Of a stretch of 36,860 nucleotides of DNA, positions 28,487 through 35,411 are shown piece by piece. The notes below the pieces were generated by a model, which saw nothing but the letters and a program-made list of their open reading frames with translations, had not been told where the DNA came from and did not search any database. Within the stretch, counting starts at the first letter, position 1; every line of letters begins with the position of its first letter. Made by a program: the position numbers and the translations under genes. This stretch comes from Draconibacterium orientale (GTDB lineage: Bacteria; Bacteroidota; Bacteroidia; Bacteroidales; JAADGE01), in NCBI GenBank assembly GCA_022729995.1, contig DZBS01000017.1:1-36860 (forward strand), read 5' to 3'.

Positions 28487-29428
28487 ATGGAAAACCCTAT
28501 TTTTGAAAATGCTAAACCTTTTAGCAAATTATTTTTTTTGATATTTATTATATTTAGCTCATTACTAATAGTTTTAATTTTTTCATTATTAATTTCAATT
28601 CCTGTTTTTGGCATCGAATTCGGAAATTTGAATTCTTTTCTTGATATTAGAAATCCCGATAATTTGGGTTTTATGAAGTTTATGCAAATTATGCAATCAA
28701 TTTCAATTTTTATAATTCCTCCAATAATTGCTGCATACATTTTTTCTAAAAATTTCAGAGAATTTTTGTTTATCAATAAAAAACTAAACTTTGTTAATAT
28801 TTTATCTGTTGTTTTAATAATAATTTTATCAATTCCAATTATTAATCTTTTTGCCGAAATAAACAGTTCATTGAAATTGCCTCAATCGTTATTATGGTTG
28901 GAAAACTATATGAAATCGGCAGAAGAATCGGCTAAAGAAACAACCGAACTATTCCTTAATGTAAAAACAGTTCCCGGACTTTTATTAAATTTATTTATGG
29001 TTGCTTTAATTCCTGCTATAGGAGAGGAATTGCTTTTTAGGGGAATATTGTTAAAATTGTTTGCAGATTGGACAAAGAATTTTCATGTTGCAATTATTAT
29101 TTCGGCATTTATTTTCAGTTTTATACATTTTCAATTTTACGGTTTTTTGCCCAGGTTATTAATGGGAATTTTATTCGGATATTTTGTTTTTTGGTCTAAA
29201 AACCTGTGGCTTTCAATGATTGCACATTTTGTGAACAATGCAATAGGAGTAATTGTTTTTTTTATTTATTTTGGGATGCCCGAAATGGATAAAATTGAAA
29301 AAGCCGGTGTTAATTACGGCGAATACACATTGTTGCCAATCTCATTTTTAATTGCAGGTTTGTTGATATATATTTTTTATAAGAATAATAAAAAAATTGA
29401 AATTAATTCGGTTGAGCAAAAAAGTTAA
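28487..29428 (+). CDS. CPBP-family intramembrane metalloprotease
   Basis: A 313-aa membrane protein of the CPBP (CAAX protease/Abi) family. The catalytic motifs are all present: E180-E181 and R185 in GEELLFRG, H214 in FIHFQ, and H247 with N250/N251 in IAHFVNN. About eight hydrophobic segments surround them. Family members cut within or near the membrane; in bacteria they process peptides or take part in bacteriocin immunity, and the substrate here is unknown. The last 26 bases overlap the 3' end of the kinase gene on the opposite strand. It follows the MscS channel by 28 bases, so the pair may be an envelope-stress operon. Confidence 0.88.
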   Translation: MENPIFENAKPFSKLFFLIFIIFSSLLIVLIFSLLISIPVFGIEFGNLNSFLDIRNPDNLGFMKFMQIMQSISIFIIPPIIAAYIFSKNFREFLFINKKLNFVNILSVVLIIILSIPIINLFAEINSSLKLPQSLLWLENYMKSAEESAKETTELFLNVKTVPGLLLNLFMVALIPAIGEELLFRGILLKLFADWTKNFHVAIIISAFIFSFIHFQFYGFLPRLLMGILFGYFVFWSKNLWLSMIAHFVNNAIGVIVFFIYFGMPEMDKIEKAGVNYGEYTLLPISFLIAGLLIYIFYKNNKKIEINSVEQKS

Positions 29429-31139
29429 CATTTTTCATTTCCGGATTATAAATATATAAAACACTTTCGTTTGTTTTTGTATTTAACACCGAAATTGCAT
29501 CAATTTCAAGATATTCATATTTCTTGGCATCATAACTTTTTCCTTCCGGAGTTAGCCGAGAAGTTGTATTTCCGATGAACCACCTTCCTCCGGATTTTCC
29601 TTTAGAAATGGTTTTTATTTTGAAATCGCCGTTTAAATCTATTATAACGTTTTGTTTTGCGTTGTTCAAGAAAATTATCATTTTTTTTTCGTCGGAATTA
29701 ATTTTTGTAAGAATACAAGCAAAATTTTCTTCGTCCGAATTGTCGAAATATCCAAAACTAATTGTGTTATATTCAAAATCATTTTTTTGCTCGGCAAACA
29801 ATTTCCACTTTGTTTTGTTATCCTCAAACAATCTGTTTTCCAAGAAATAATCTCTGATTGCAATTTTATATTTTGTTGGAGTTAATTGTCCCGAATATGT
29901 ATTTCCCATTATTTCGTTAATTTGGTCGAAAATGTGATTTACAGCTAAATCGGTTTTTTTTATGTAACCCGAATTATTCCTTAAGCTTGCAACTCTAAAC
30001 CATTCAAGCGAATCCGAAGTTTTACTTTTCACCGACCTCAAAATTCTTACGGTTTCTCCGTAATTAATTTTTTCTATCAATTCTGCATTTGCACTGTCAG
30101 CTGCAAGTAATAATCCTTGTGGAGCAATAACTCGTCTAATATCTTTTTTATTCAGAAAAAAAATTCCGGTACCTATTGCCGTAGTAAAAATTATTGCTGC
30201 AATCATCAAAATCATATTTTGCAAAAAAGTTCTGCTAAAAATTTTATTTTTTATCTCAAGGTCAGATGCTTCGATAATTTTTGTTTGAAGTGAAATATTT
30301 TTTGGTTTAGATATTTTTGTTTGACTGATTTGAATATTGATATTGAATTCTTCGCATGTTTGAAACCTGTCTAAAGGTTTTTCGGCAGTTGCTTTTTCAA
30401 TAATTTCGCACATTTTTAATGAAACTCCTTTGTAAAATTCTTTCGGATTTGGAAACGGTTCGTTTAGAATTTTGTTATAAATTTCATATTCGGTCAAATT
30501 TTTGTCATAAGGAAGTTGGCCGGTAAGAATATAAAACAGAGTTGCTCCAAGCGAGTAAATATCTGAACGCCTGTCGAGAACTCGTCCTTTAATTTGTTGC
30601 GGACTCATAAACATTGTTGTCCCAACTTTTGAGCCGTCTTTTGTATGAACGTTTGTGTTATTATTAATATATTTTGCTATTCCAAAATCTATCAGTTTAA
30701 CATTTCCGTTTGGAGTTATTAGAATATTTGACGGTTTTATATCTCTGTGAATAATGTTTTTTGAATGAATATATGAAATTGCACTTAATATTTGAGTAAA
30801 AATTTTAACAGCTTTTGTTTCGGGCATTGGTCCTGTTACTAAATCTATATAATCATCAAGCGGCTGACCTTTAACAAATTCGCTAATTATGAATAATCCT
30901 TGTTGATTTTCGACATAATCGTAAAGTGCAGTTATATTTGGGTGGTTTAGTTTTGAAAGAGTTATTGCTTCTTGCCTAAATCTCTCTTTGCTTTGAGGAT
31001 TTTTTGCCAAGTTTGGTTTAAGCATTTTTATTGCAGCCTTTCGTTTTAACTGTTTGTGAATACCAAGATAAACGGTAGACATTCCGCCATCGTCAATAAT
31101 TTCGTCAATCAGGTAATTATTAATTATATCTCCAACCAT
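29403..31139 (-). CDS. Membrane Ser/Thr protein kinase with SH3b-like outer domain
   Basis: A 578-aa transmembrane Hanks-type kinase. The kinase domain spans about 8-270, with K38 (AAIKML), E57 in the C-helix, HRDIKPSN (131-138, catalytic D133) and DFG (151-153), so it looks active. The Gly-rich loop is altered: DDGGMSTVY has Asp where the first Gly is usual. A membrane helix follows at about 308-330. Outside lies a bacterial SH3-like domain (about 340-402, ending SGYIKKTDL) and then about 175 residues I do not recognise. SH3b domains often bind peptidoglycan. It is third in an operon: its start is two bases after the phosphatase stop. Confidence 0.93.
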   Translation of the reverse strand: MVGDIINNYLIDEIIDDGGMSTVYLGIHKQLKRKAAIKMLKPNLAKNPQSKERFRQEAITLSKLNHPNITALYDYVENQQGLFIISEFVKGQPLDDYIDLVTGPMPETKAVKIFTQILSAISYIHSKNIIHRDIKPSNILITPNGNVKLIDFGIAKYINNNTNVHTKDGSKVGTTMFMSPQQIKGRVLDRRSDIYSLGATLFYILTGQLPYDKNLTEYEIYNKILNEPFPNPKEFYKGVSLKMCEIIEKATAEKPLDRFQTCEEFNINIQISQTKISKPKNISLQTKIIEASDLEIKNKIFSRTFLQNMILMIAAIIFTTAIGTGIFFLNKKDIRRVIAPQGLLLAADSANAELIEKINYGETVRILRSVKSKTSDSLEWFRVASLRNNSGYIKKTDLAVNHIFDQINEIMGNTYSGQLTPTKYKIAIRDYFLENRLFEDNKTKWKLFAEQKNDFEYNTISFGYFDNSDEENFACILTKINSDEKKMIIFLNNAKQNVIIDLNGDFKIKTISKGKSGGRWFIGNTTSRLTPEGKSYDAKKYEYLEIDAISVLNTKTNESVLYIYNPEMKNVNFFAQPN

Positions 31140-31141
31140 TT

Positions 31142-32386
31142 TTACATCTCCAAACTTAAAGGGATTATCAGATTTTCTCCGGGTAAAATTACAATCTCTT
31201 TTTTATTATTTATATTTATAATCTTACAAAAATTAATTTTAAAGAATTTCTCTATTATAATTTTATTTTCTCCGGGATTTATAATTAAATTATTTTGAGT
31301 ATTTATTTGGAAAATAGAATATCCGGGATTGTTTTTTATTCTCTTTATTTCATTCTCTTTAATATCGTATTTTTCACTGATATATTTTATTGTTTTTGAA
31401 CTATTTTCGAAAATATAATGTTTTTGCACTATTTCATATTTCGTATAAATAATTGCTTTTGCAGGTTTTTGGTTAATAAAAAGTTTTGATAAGTCTGCTT
31501 TTTTATAATCTGTCATAAACCGGTAAAATGTAAACATTGTTAATGTTAATAAAACCAAAGAAATAAAAGCAAACAACTTAAGTCTTAATTTAGATATTTT
31601 AGGTTTTAACGATTTTTTTTGCTCTTCGTTGTTTCCTGTATTGAAAAAATTTATTGTTAGAGCTGTAATATTATCATCTGAATGATGTGTTTTTGCTTTT
31701 CGAATTAATGAATTTGTTTTTTTTTCAACTGATGTTTTTTTTGAAAGAATTTCAATTATTTCTTTATCGCTTACAAATGAAGATAATCCGTCGGTGCATA
31801 ATAAAATGTTATTACCGTCGGTCGGAATTATTGGTTCTTTACATACTTCGGGCGAAAAGTTTGAGAAAACGCCTAAAGCATTAGTTATCTTATTTCTTTC
31901 AGGATGTTTATGAGAATCTTTTTCCGATAATTTTCCTTTCTTAATTAAATTTGCTATGTATGAATGATCTTCCGTTAATCTGAAAATCTTTTTTCCGGTG
32001 GTTAAATAAATTCTGCTGTCGCCGGCATGAGCGTAATAAAATTTATTGTCGCGAAGTAATCCTATTACAATTGTTGTTCCCGGAATCGGATTAATATTTT
32101 TCTCTTTGGATTTTTGAATAATTTCATTATTTGCAAAAATACAAGCATCTTCAAGTAATTTGTAAGGGTTATTTTTCCATTCTGAATTTATAAAATCTTT
32201 AACGGAAATTGTTGCAGTTTCAGATGCAATTTCTCCAAAATCTATTCCGCCCATTCCGTCGCAAACAATAAATAAATTGCCGTTTACAGTTTCGCAAAAT
32301 GTATAAAAATCTTCATTATTTTCCCGTTCGCCAATATCTGATTTAGCGAATATTTCAAATGAACTTATTTTTTTTGTAATTGTCAT
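31142..32386 (-). CDS. PP2C-type phosphatase with membrane helix and LysM-like tail
   Basis: A 414-aa Ser/Thr phosphatase of the PPM/PP2C class. Residues 1-250 hold the catalytic domain: RENNEDF near 21-27, DGMGG at 43-47, HAGDSRIYL at 120-128, TDGLSSF at 198-204 and DDNITAL at 238-244, with metal-binding D43, D199 and D238. A membrane helix follows at about 269-290. Beyond it, residues about 328-378 look like a LysM peptidoglycan-binding module (TIKYISEKYDIKENEIKRI, then NPGENKIII). The protein should reverse phosphorylation by the kinase encoded next to it. It starts five bases after the FHA gene and ends two bases before the kinase gene, so all three are surely co-transcribed. Confidence 0.92.
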   Translation of the reverse strand: MTITKKISSFEIFAKSDIGERENNEDFYTFCETVNGNLFIVCDGMGGIDFGEIASETATISVKDFINSEWKNNPYKLLEDACIFANNEIIQKSKEKNINPIPGTTIVIGLLRDNKFYYAHAGDSRIYLTTGKKIFRLTEDHSYIANLIKKGKLSEKDSHKHPERNKITNALGVFSNFSPEVCKEPIIPTDGNNILLCTDGLSSFVSDKEIIEILSKKTSVEKKTNSLIRKAKTHHSDDNITALTINFFNTGNNEEQKKSLKPKISKLRLKLFAFISLVLLTLTMFTFYRFMTDYKKADLSKLFINQKPAKAIIYTKYEIVQKHYIFENSSKTIKYISEKYDIKENEIKRIKNNPGYSIFQINTQNNLIINPGENKIIIEKFFKINFCKIININNKKEIVILPGENLIIPLSLEM

Positions 32387-32391
32387 CGAAA

Positions 32392-33750
32392 CTATTCTTG
32401 GTTGAAAATTATAAATGCACAGCCCAGCTTGATTTTATCTTTGTTTTTAAGACTTTTAATTTCAATTTTTTCACCGTTTACGAACGTTCCGTTTGTGCTC
32501 GAAAGGTCTTTAATATACACCAAATCGTCTTCAAGTTTAATTTCGGCATGAAAACCCGAAACTGTGGAGTCGGGAATTTCAAAATCGCACTCGGAATTTC
32601 TTCCTAATATGTTTTCTTTTTTCCTGATAATGAATGTTTTTTTTATTCCTTTTGTTTGTAAAATCAATTCACCTGCAGGTTTAATGAATTTGCCGGATTC
32701 GTTACTTTCTATTGTTTCCTTTACAAAAAACCGTAATTGTTTTTTTAGTTTTATAGATTTATTCGACAAAATTAATATTCCAAGTAGTAATAAACTTGTT
32801 ATTATTATTACAATCGGATAATTATATTTTGCAATTATACTTTTTTTATTTGTATTAGGTGTTTCGGTATAGACATTTAAGTAGCTGTTCTTGTATCTTA
32901 TTGTTAAGTAATCGTATGAAATTATTGATTTTAAAACTGTTATTAAATATATTGTATTGTTGTCTGGATTTAAAGTTGCACTAATATCTTCCAAAAAGGT
33001 TTTTACATCTTTTAAAAATGTTATTTCGTTAGTTTTTGTAAACATTCCGCCGGAAACTTTACATAGTTCAATTATTGATTTATCGTTAACAGTATCTCTA
33101 TTCTCATCATTTAAAGCAAAATAAAAAGGAATATTATACATATTAATTTTTTTGGAAACAATAACATCAATTAATGTAAAATCATAGCTTTTCGATAGAA
33201 TTATCAATGAAGCATTGTTCAATTTCTTTTCTGATGTAAAGATTAATTTGTTTACATCGAAAATTAAATCGCTAAAAATATTGCTGTTATTATTTTCGTC
33301 AATATGATTTGTATTTTGAATAAAATCTATAAAATAACTATGGTTTGAAGAAAATTCGGCACTTGAAAATTTCAATATAAATTTATTATTTATTGTTTTT
33401 TTAAAATATGCAATATTGATTTTATCTTTAGAATTTAGCTCTGAAATTAACTTTAACATGCTTTCTTTGTTTTCTTTTTTACTGATTATGTCAAAATCTA
33501 TTAAAAAGAAAATATGTTTATCGTTAAAAGCTATTTTATCTGAATATTTTTTAAAATTAAAATCCAATTCTTCATTATTGCAACTCACAGAAAAGTCTTC
33601 TTTTGACGAAAGTTGTCCTTTTGTTGTTACAAATATTTTCATTTCAGGATATGAATTTATATCTGTTTTTATAATTTCAAAATCGGATTGAGAGAAAACC
33701 GTTTGTGAAAAAAAAATTAATGCTAATGTTTGTAAAATAAGCTTTTTCAA
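32392..33750 (-). CDS. FHA-domain membrane protein with VWA-like outer region
   Basis: A 452-aa protein with an unusual layout. A signal sequence (1-20, ending VFSQS) is followed by about 290 extracytoplasmic residues. These resemble a von Willebrand A fold (HIFFLIDFD at 79-87, ASLIILSKSYD at 180-190, a long KVSGG loop), but the usual DxSxS metal site is not intact. A membrane helix at about 311-329 leads to a cytoplasmic FHA domain (about 372-450). There G383/R384, S398, H401 and N420 (SSTNGTF) form the phosphothreonine pocket. The FHA part should bind a phosphorylated partner, most likely the kinase of the same operon. It is the first gene; a TAACTTTG box sits 21 bases upstream. Confidence 0.87.
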   Translation of the reverse strand: MKKLILQTLALIFFSQTVFSQSDFEIIKTDINSYPEMKIFVTTKGQLSSKEDFSVSCNNEELDFNFKKYSDKIAFNDKHIFFLIDFDIISKKENKESMLKLISELNSKDKINIAYFKKTINNKFILKFSSAEFSSNHSYFIDFIQNTNHIDENNNSNIFSDLIFDVNKLIFTSEKKLNNASLIILSKSYDFTLIDVIVSKKINMYNIPFYFALNDENRDTVNDKSIIELCKVSGGMFTKTNEITFLKDVKTFLEDISATLNPDNNTIYLITVLKSIISYDYLTIRYKNSYLNVYTETPNTNKKSIIAKYNYPIVIIITSLLLLGILILSNKSIKLKKQLRFFVKETIESNESGKFIKPAGELILQTKGIKKTFIIRKKENILGRNSECDFEIPDSTVSGFHAEIKLEDDLVYIKDLSSTNGTFVNGEKIEIKSLKNKDKIKLGCAFIIFNQE

Positions 33751-33771
33751 AATTTAATCAATTATTTCTCG

Positions 33772-33779
33772 CAAAGTTA
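33772..33779 (-). promoter_or_regulatory. Candidate -7 box of the FHA-phosphatase-kinase operon
   Basis: The minus strand reads TAACTTTG, identical to the -7 box of the divergent tetR gene about 45 bases away. No clear -33 TTTG is seen. The two promoters face away from each other within a 109-base gap. Confidence 0.5.
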
Positions 33780-33800
33780 TATAAAATTTATCTAAAATTA

Positions 33801-33832
33801 TTTGATTTTTTAAAAAGTATCTTTTAACTTTG
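33801..33832 (+). promoter_or_regulatory. Promoter of the TetR-family gene
   Basis: TTTG at 33801-33804 and TAACTTTG at 33825-33832 are 20 bases apart, a near-perfect Bacteroidota -33/-7 pair. It overlaps a TTG at 33830 that could be mistaken for the start codon, so the ATG at 33860 is preferred. Confidence 0.7.
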
Positions 33833-33849
33833 ACCGAATGCTCAGTCAA
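33830..33849. promoter_or_regulatory. Possible TetR operator
   Basis: TTGAC (33830-33834) and GTCAA (33845-33849) form an inverted repeat with a ten-base spacer. It overlaps the last bases of the -7 box and the likely transcription start, ending ten bases before the ATG. A dimer bound here would block the promoter, which suggests autorepression. Confidence 0.5.
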
Positions 33850-33859
33850 CAAAATTCTA

Positions 33860-34435
33860 ATGTCTCCAAGAAGCAAAAAACAGTTAGAAGAATTAAAAAA
33901 AATCAAAAGAATTCACATTATGAATTCAGCTCTCGAACTTTTTTCCGATTACGGATATTACGGAACATCAATAAATATGATTGCTCAAAAAGCCGGAATT
34001 GCAAAAGGTTTGGTTTACTCATATTTTGAAAATAAAGATGATTTATTAAAAGAACTGATTTACTCAGGAATTAGAGAATTTGAAAATGTTTTTGACGCCG
34101 ATAAAGACGGTTTTTTAACTGAAGATGAATTTGAATTTTTTATTGATGAAAGTTTTAAATTACTTCAAGAAAATATAAGTTTTTGGCGACTTTATTTCTT
34201 ATTGGTTATGAAAAAAGAAGTTATTGAAATATTCGGACATAAATTTATCGAACTAACGGCTCCACACATTAATATTTTAACAGATTATTATAAAAGAAAA
34301 AATCATGAAAATCCGGAAACCGAAGCTGTTCTTTTTGGTGCAATGATAGACGGAGTTGCTTTTAATTATGTTATGAATCCGGAAAAATTTCCGTTAAATG
34401 AAATAAAAAGTGTTATTATAAAACGATTTAAATAG
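33860..34435 (+). CDS. TetR/AcrR-family regulator with an EF-hand-like loop
   Basis: A 191-aa one-component repressor. The N-terminal DNA-binding domain has the classical pattern ALELFSDYGYYGTSINMIAQ, followed by KAGIAKGLVYSYFENKDDLL (about 46-63). The C-terminal helical domain should sense a ligand and dimerise. Between them lies DADKDGFLTEDEF (residues 79-91), which matches a canonical EF-hand calcium loop at positions 1, 3, 5, 6, 8 and 12. The start is taken at 33860 (MSPRSKKQ) because the upstream TTG frame would overlap the promoter. An inverted repeat at the promoter suggests autoregulation. It precedes a LolA-like protein and an ABC permease, its likely targets. Confidence 0.88.
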   Translation: MSPRSKKQLEELKKIKRIHIMNSALELFSDYGYYGTSINMIAQKAGIAKGLVYSYFENKDDLLKELIYSGIREFENVFDADKDGFLTEDEFEFFIDESFKLLQENISFWRLYFLLVMKKEVIEIFGHKFIELTAPHINILTDYYKRKNHENPETEAVLFGAMIDGVAFNYVMNPEKFPLNEIKSVIIKRFK

Positions 34436-34548
34436 AAATCAATATATATTTTGAATTATGAAACATCCATGTAAGTCTTGCAACACACAGAAGAATAATT
34501 GATAAGGATGTTCCTATCTGACATTTAAAAACAATTAAAAATAAACAG

Positions 34549-35319
34549 ATGAAATTTCAAACAATATTTTTTTCAATAGCGATGATAGCTTCCATGCAAT
34601 TTTCATATTCGCAAAATGCTACAGATATTATTAAAAAAGCCGATGAAAAGTTTCAAGGCAAGTCAAGCTATTCTGAAATGAAAATGACAATTGTTCGACC
34701 AAAATGGTCAAGAACAATTACTTTCAAAAGCTGTAATCTGGGAACCGATTATTCCATGACTTTAATTACGGACCCTGCAAAAGAAAAAGGTCAAACTTTT
34801 TTGAAAAGACAGGAAAATATGTGGAGTTGGAATCCGACAATCAGCCGATTAGTAAAATTACCGCCTGCAATGATGTCGCAAGGTTGGATGGGTTCTGATT
34901 TTTCCAACGATGATTTATTAAAGGAAAGTTCTTTAGTTAACGATTACACTCATAAAATTATTGGTTCTGAAGCAATAGACGGAAACGATTGTTATAAAAT
35001 TGAACTTACTCCAAAAGATGATGCTGCCGTTGTTTGGGGAAAATTGATAAAATGGATTACTAAAAAAGATTTTCTTCAACTTAAAACACAATATTTTGAT
35101 GAAGACAATTACATTGTTAAAACCGAAACAGCTTCAAAAATAATGTTAATGAGCGGAAGAGAAATTCCAACTTATTTTGTTTTAGAACCCGCCGACGAAC
35201 CCGGAAATAAAACTATTGTGGAAATGATTAAAATTAAGTATGATATTAAAGCTACCGAAACTTTTTTCTCACAGCAAAATATGAAAAAAGGTATGGCTTT
35301 AGTTTTCCCCAATAAATAG
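34549..35319 (+). CDS. Outer membrane lipoprotein-sorting (LolA-like) protein
   Basis: A 256-aa secreted protein with a signal peptide (MKFQTIFFSIAMIASMQFSY, cleavage near FSYSQ). The mature part starts NATDIIKKADEKFQGKSSYS and fits the COG2834-type LolA/LolB-like fold: a half-barrel that carries lipids or lipidated cargo in the periplasm. Typical family blocks are WSRTITFKSC, TFLKRQENMWSWNPTISRL and DFSNDDLLKESSLVNDYTH. Such genes are commonly found with FtsX/MacB-type ABC permeases and TetR regulators, as here, so it probably passes substrate to or from that exporter. It is 113 bases downstream of tetR. The fossil permease tail begins at its last base. Confidence 0.87.
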   Translation: MKFQTIFFSIAMIASMQFSYSQNATDIIKKADEKFQGKSSYSEMKMTIVRPKWSRTITFKSCNLGTDYSMTLITDPAKEKGQTFLKRQENMWSWNPTISRLVKLPPAMMSQGWMGSDFSNDDLLKESSLVNDYTHKIIGSEAIDGNDCYKIELTPKDDAAVVWGKLIKWITKKDFLQLKTQYFDEDNYIVKTETASKIMLMSGREIPTYFVLEPADEPGNKTIVEMIKIKYDIKATETFFSQQNMKKGMALVFPNK

Positions 35320-35393
35320 TTATTGCTTCTATTTATCCTGCAAGATAAGCATTAAAACTTAATCCGGTTGAAGCATTAAGAACAGATGCTTAA
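35319..35393 (+). pseudogene. Fossil C-terminus of an ABC (FtsX/LolC-type) permease
   Basis: One frame reads IVIASIYPAR, a stop (TAA at 35346-35348), then ALKLNPVEALRTDA and a final TAA at 35391. The motif YPAR-K-A-x-K-L-N-P-V-E-A-L-R is the classical C-terminal tail of MacB/LolC-type ABC permeases, and the internal TAA sits exactly where a Lys codon (AAA) would be expected. No upstream part of the gene remains; the frame stops within the LolA-like gene. It looks like the scar of a deleted second permease, just before the intact one. Confidence 0.6.
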
Positions 35394-35411
35394 ACTAAAA
35401 ATTTATTTATA

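Noticed and set aside
33830-33859. A longer TetR protein starting at a TTG at 33830
   Set aside because: That start overlaps the -7 box, so the codons would be untranscribed or only partly transcribed; the ATG at 33860 fits the family.
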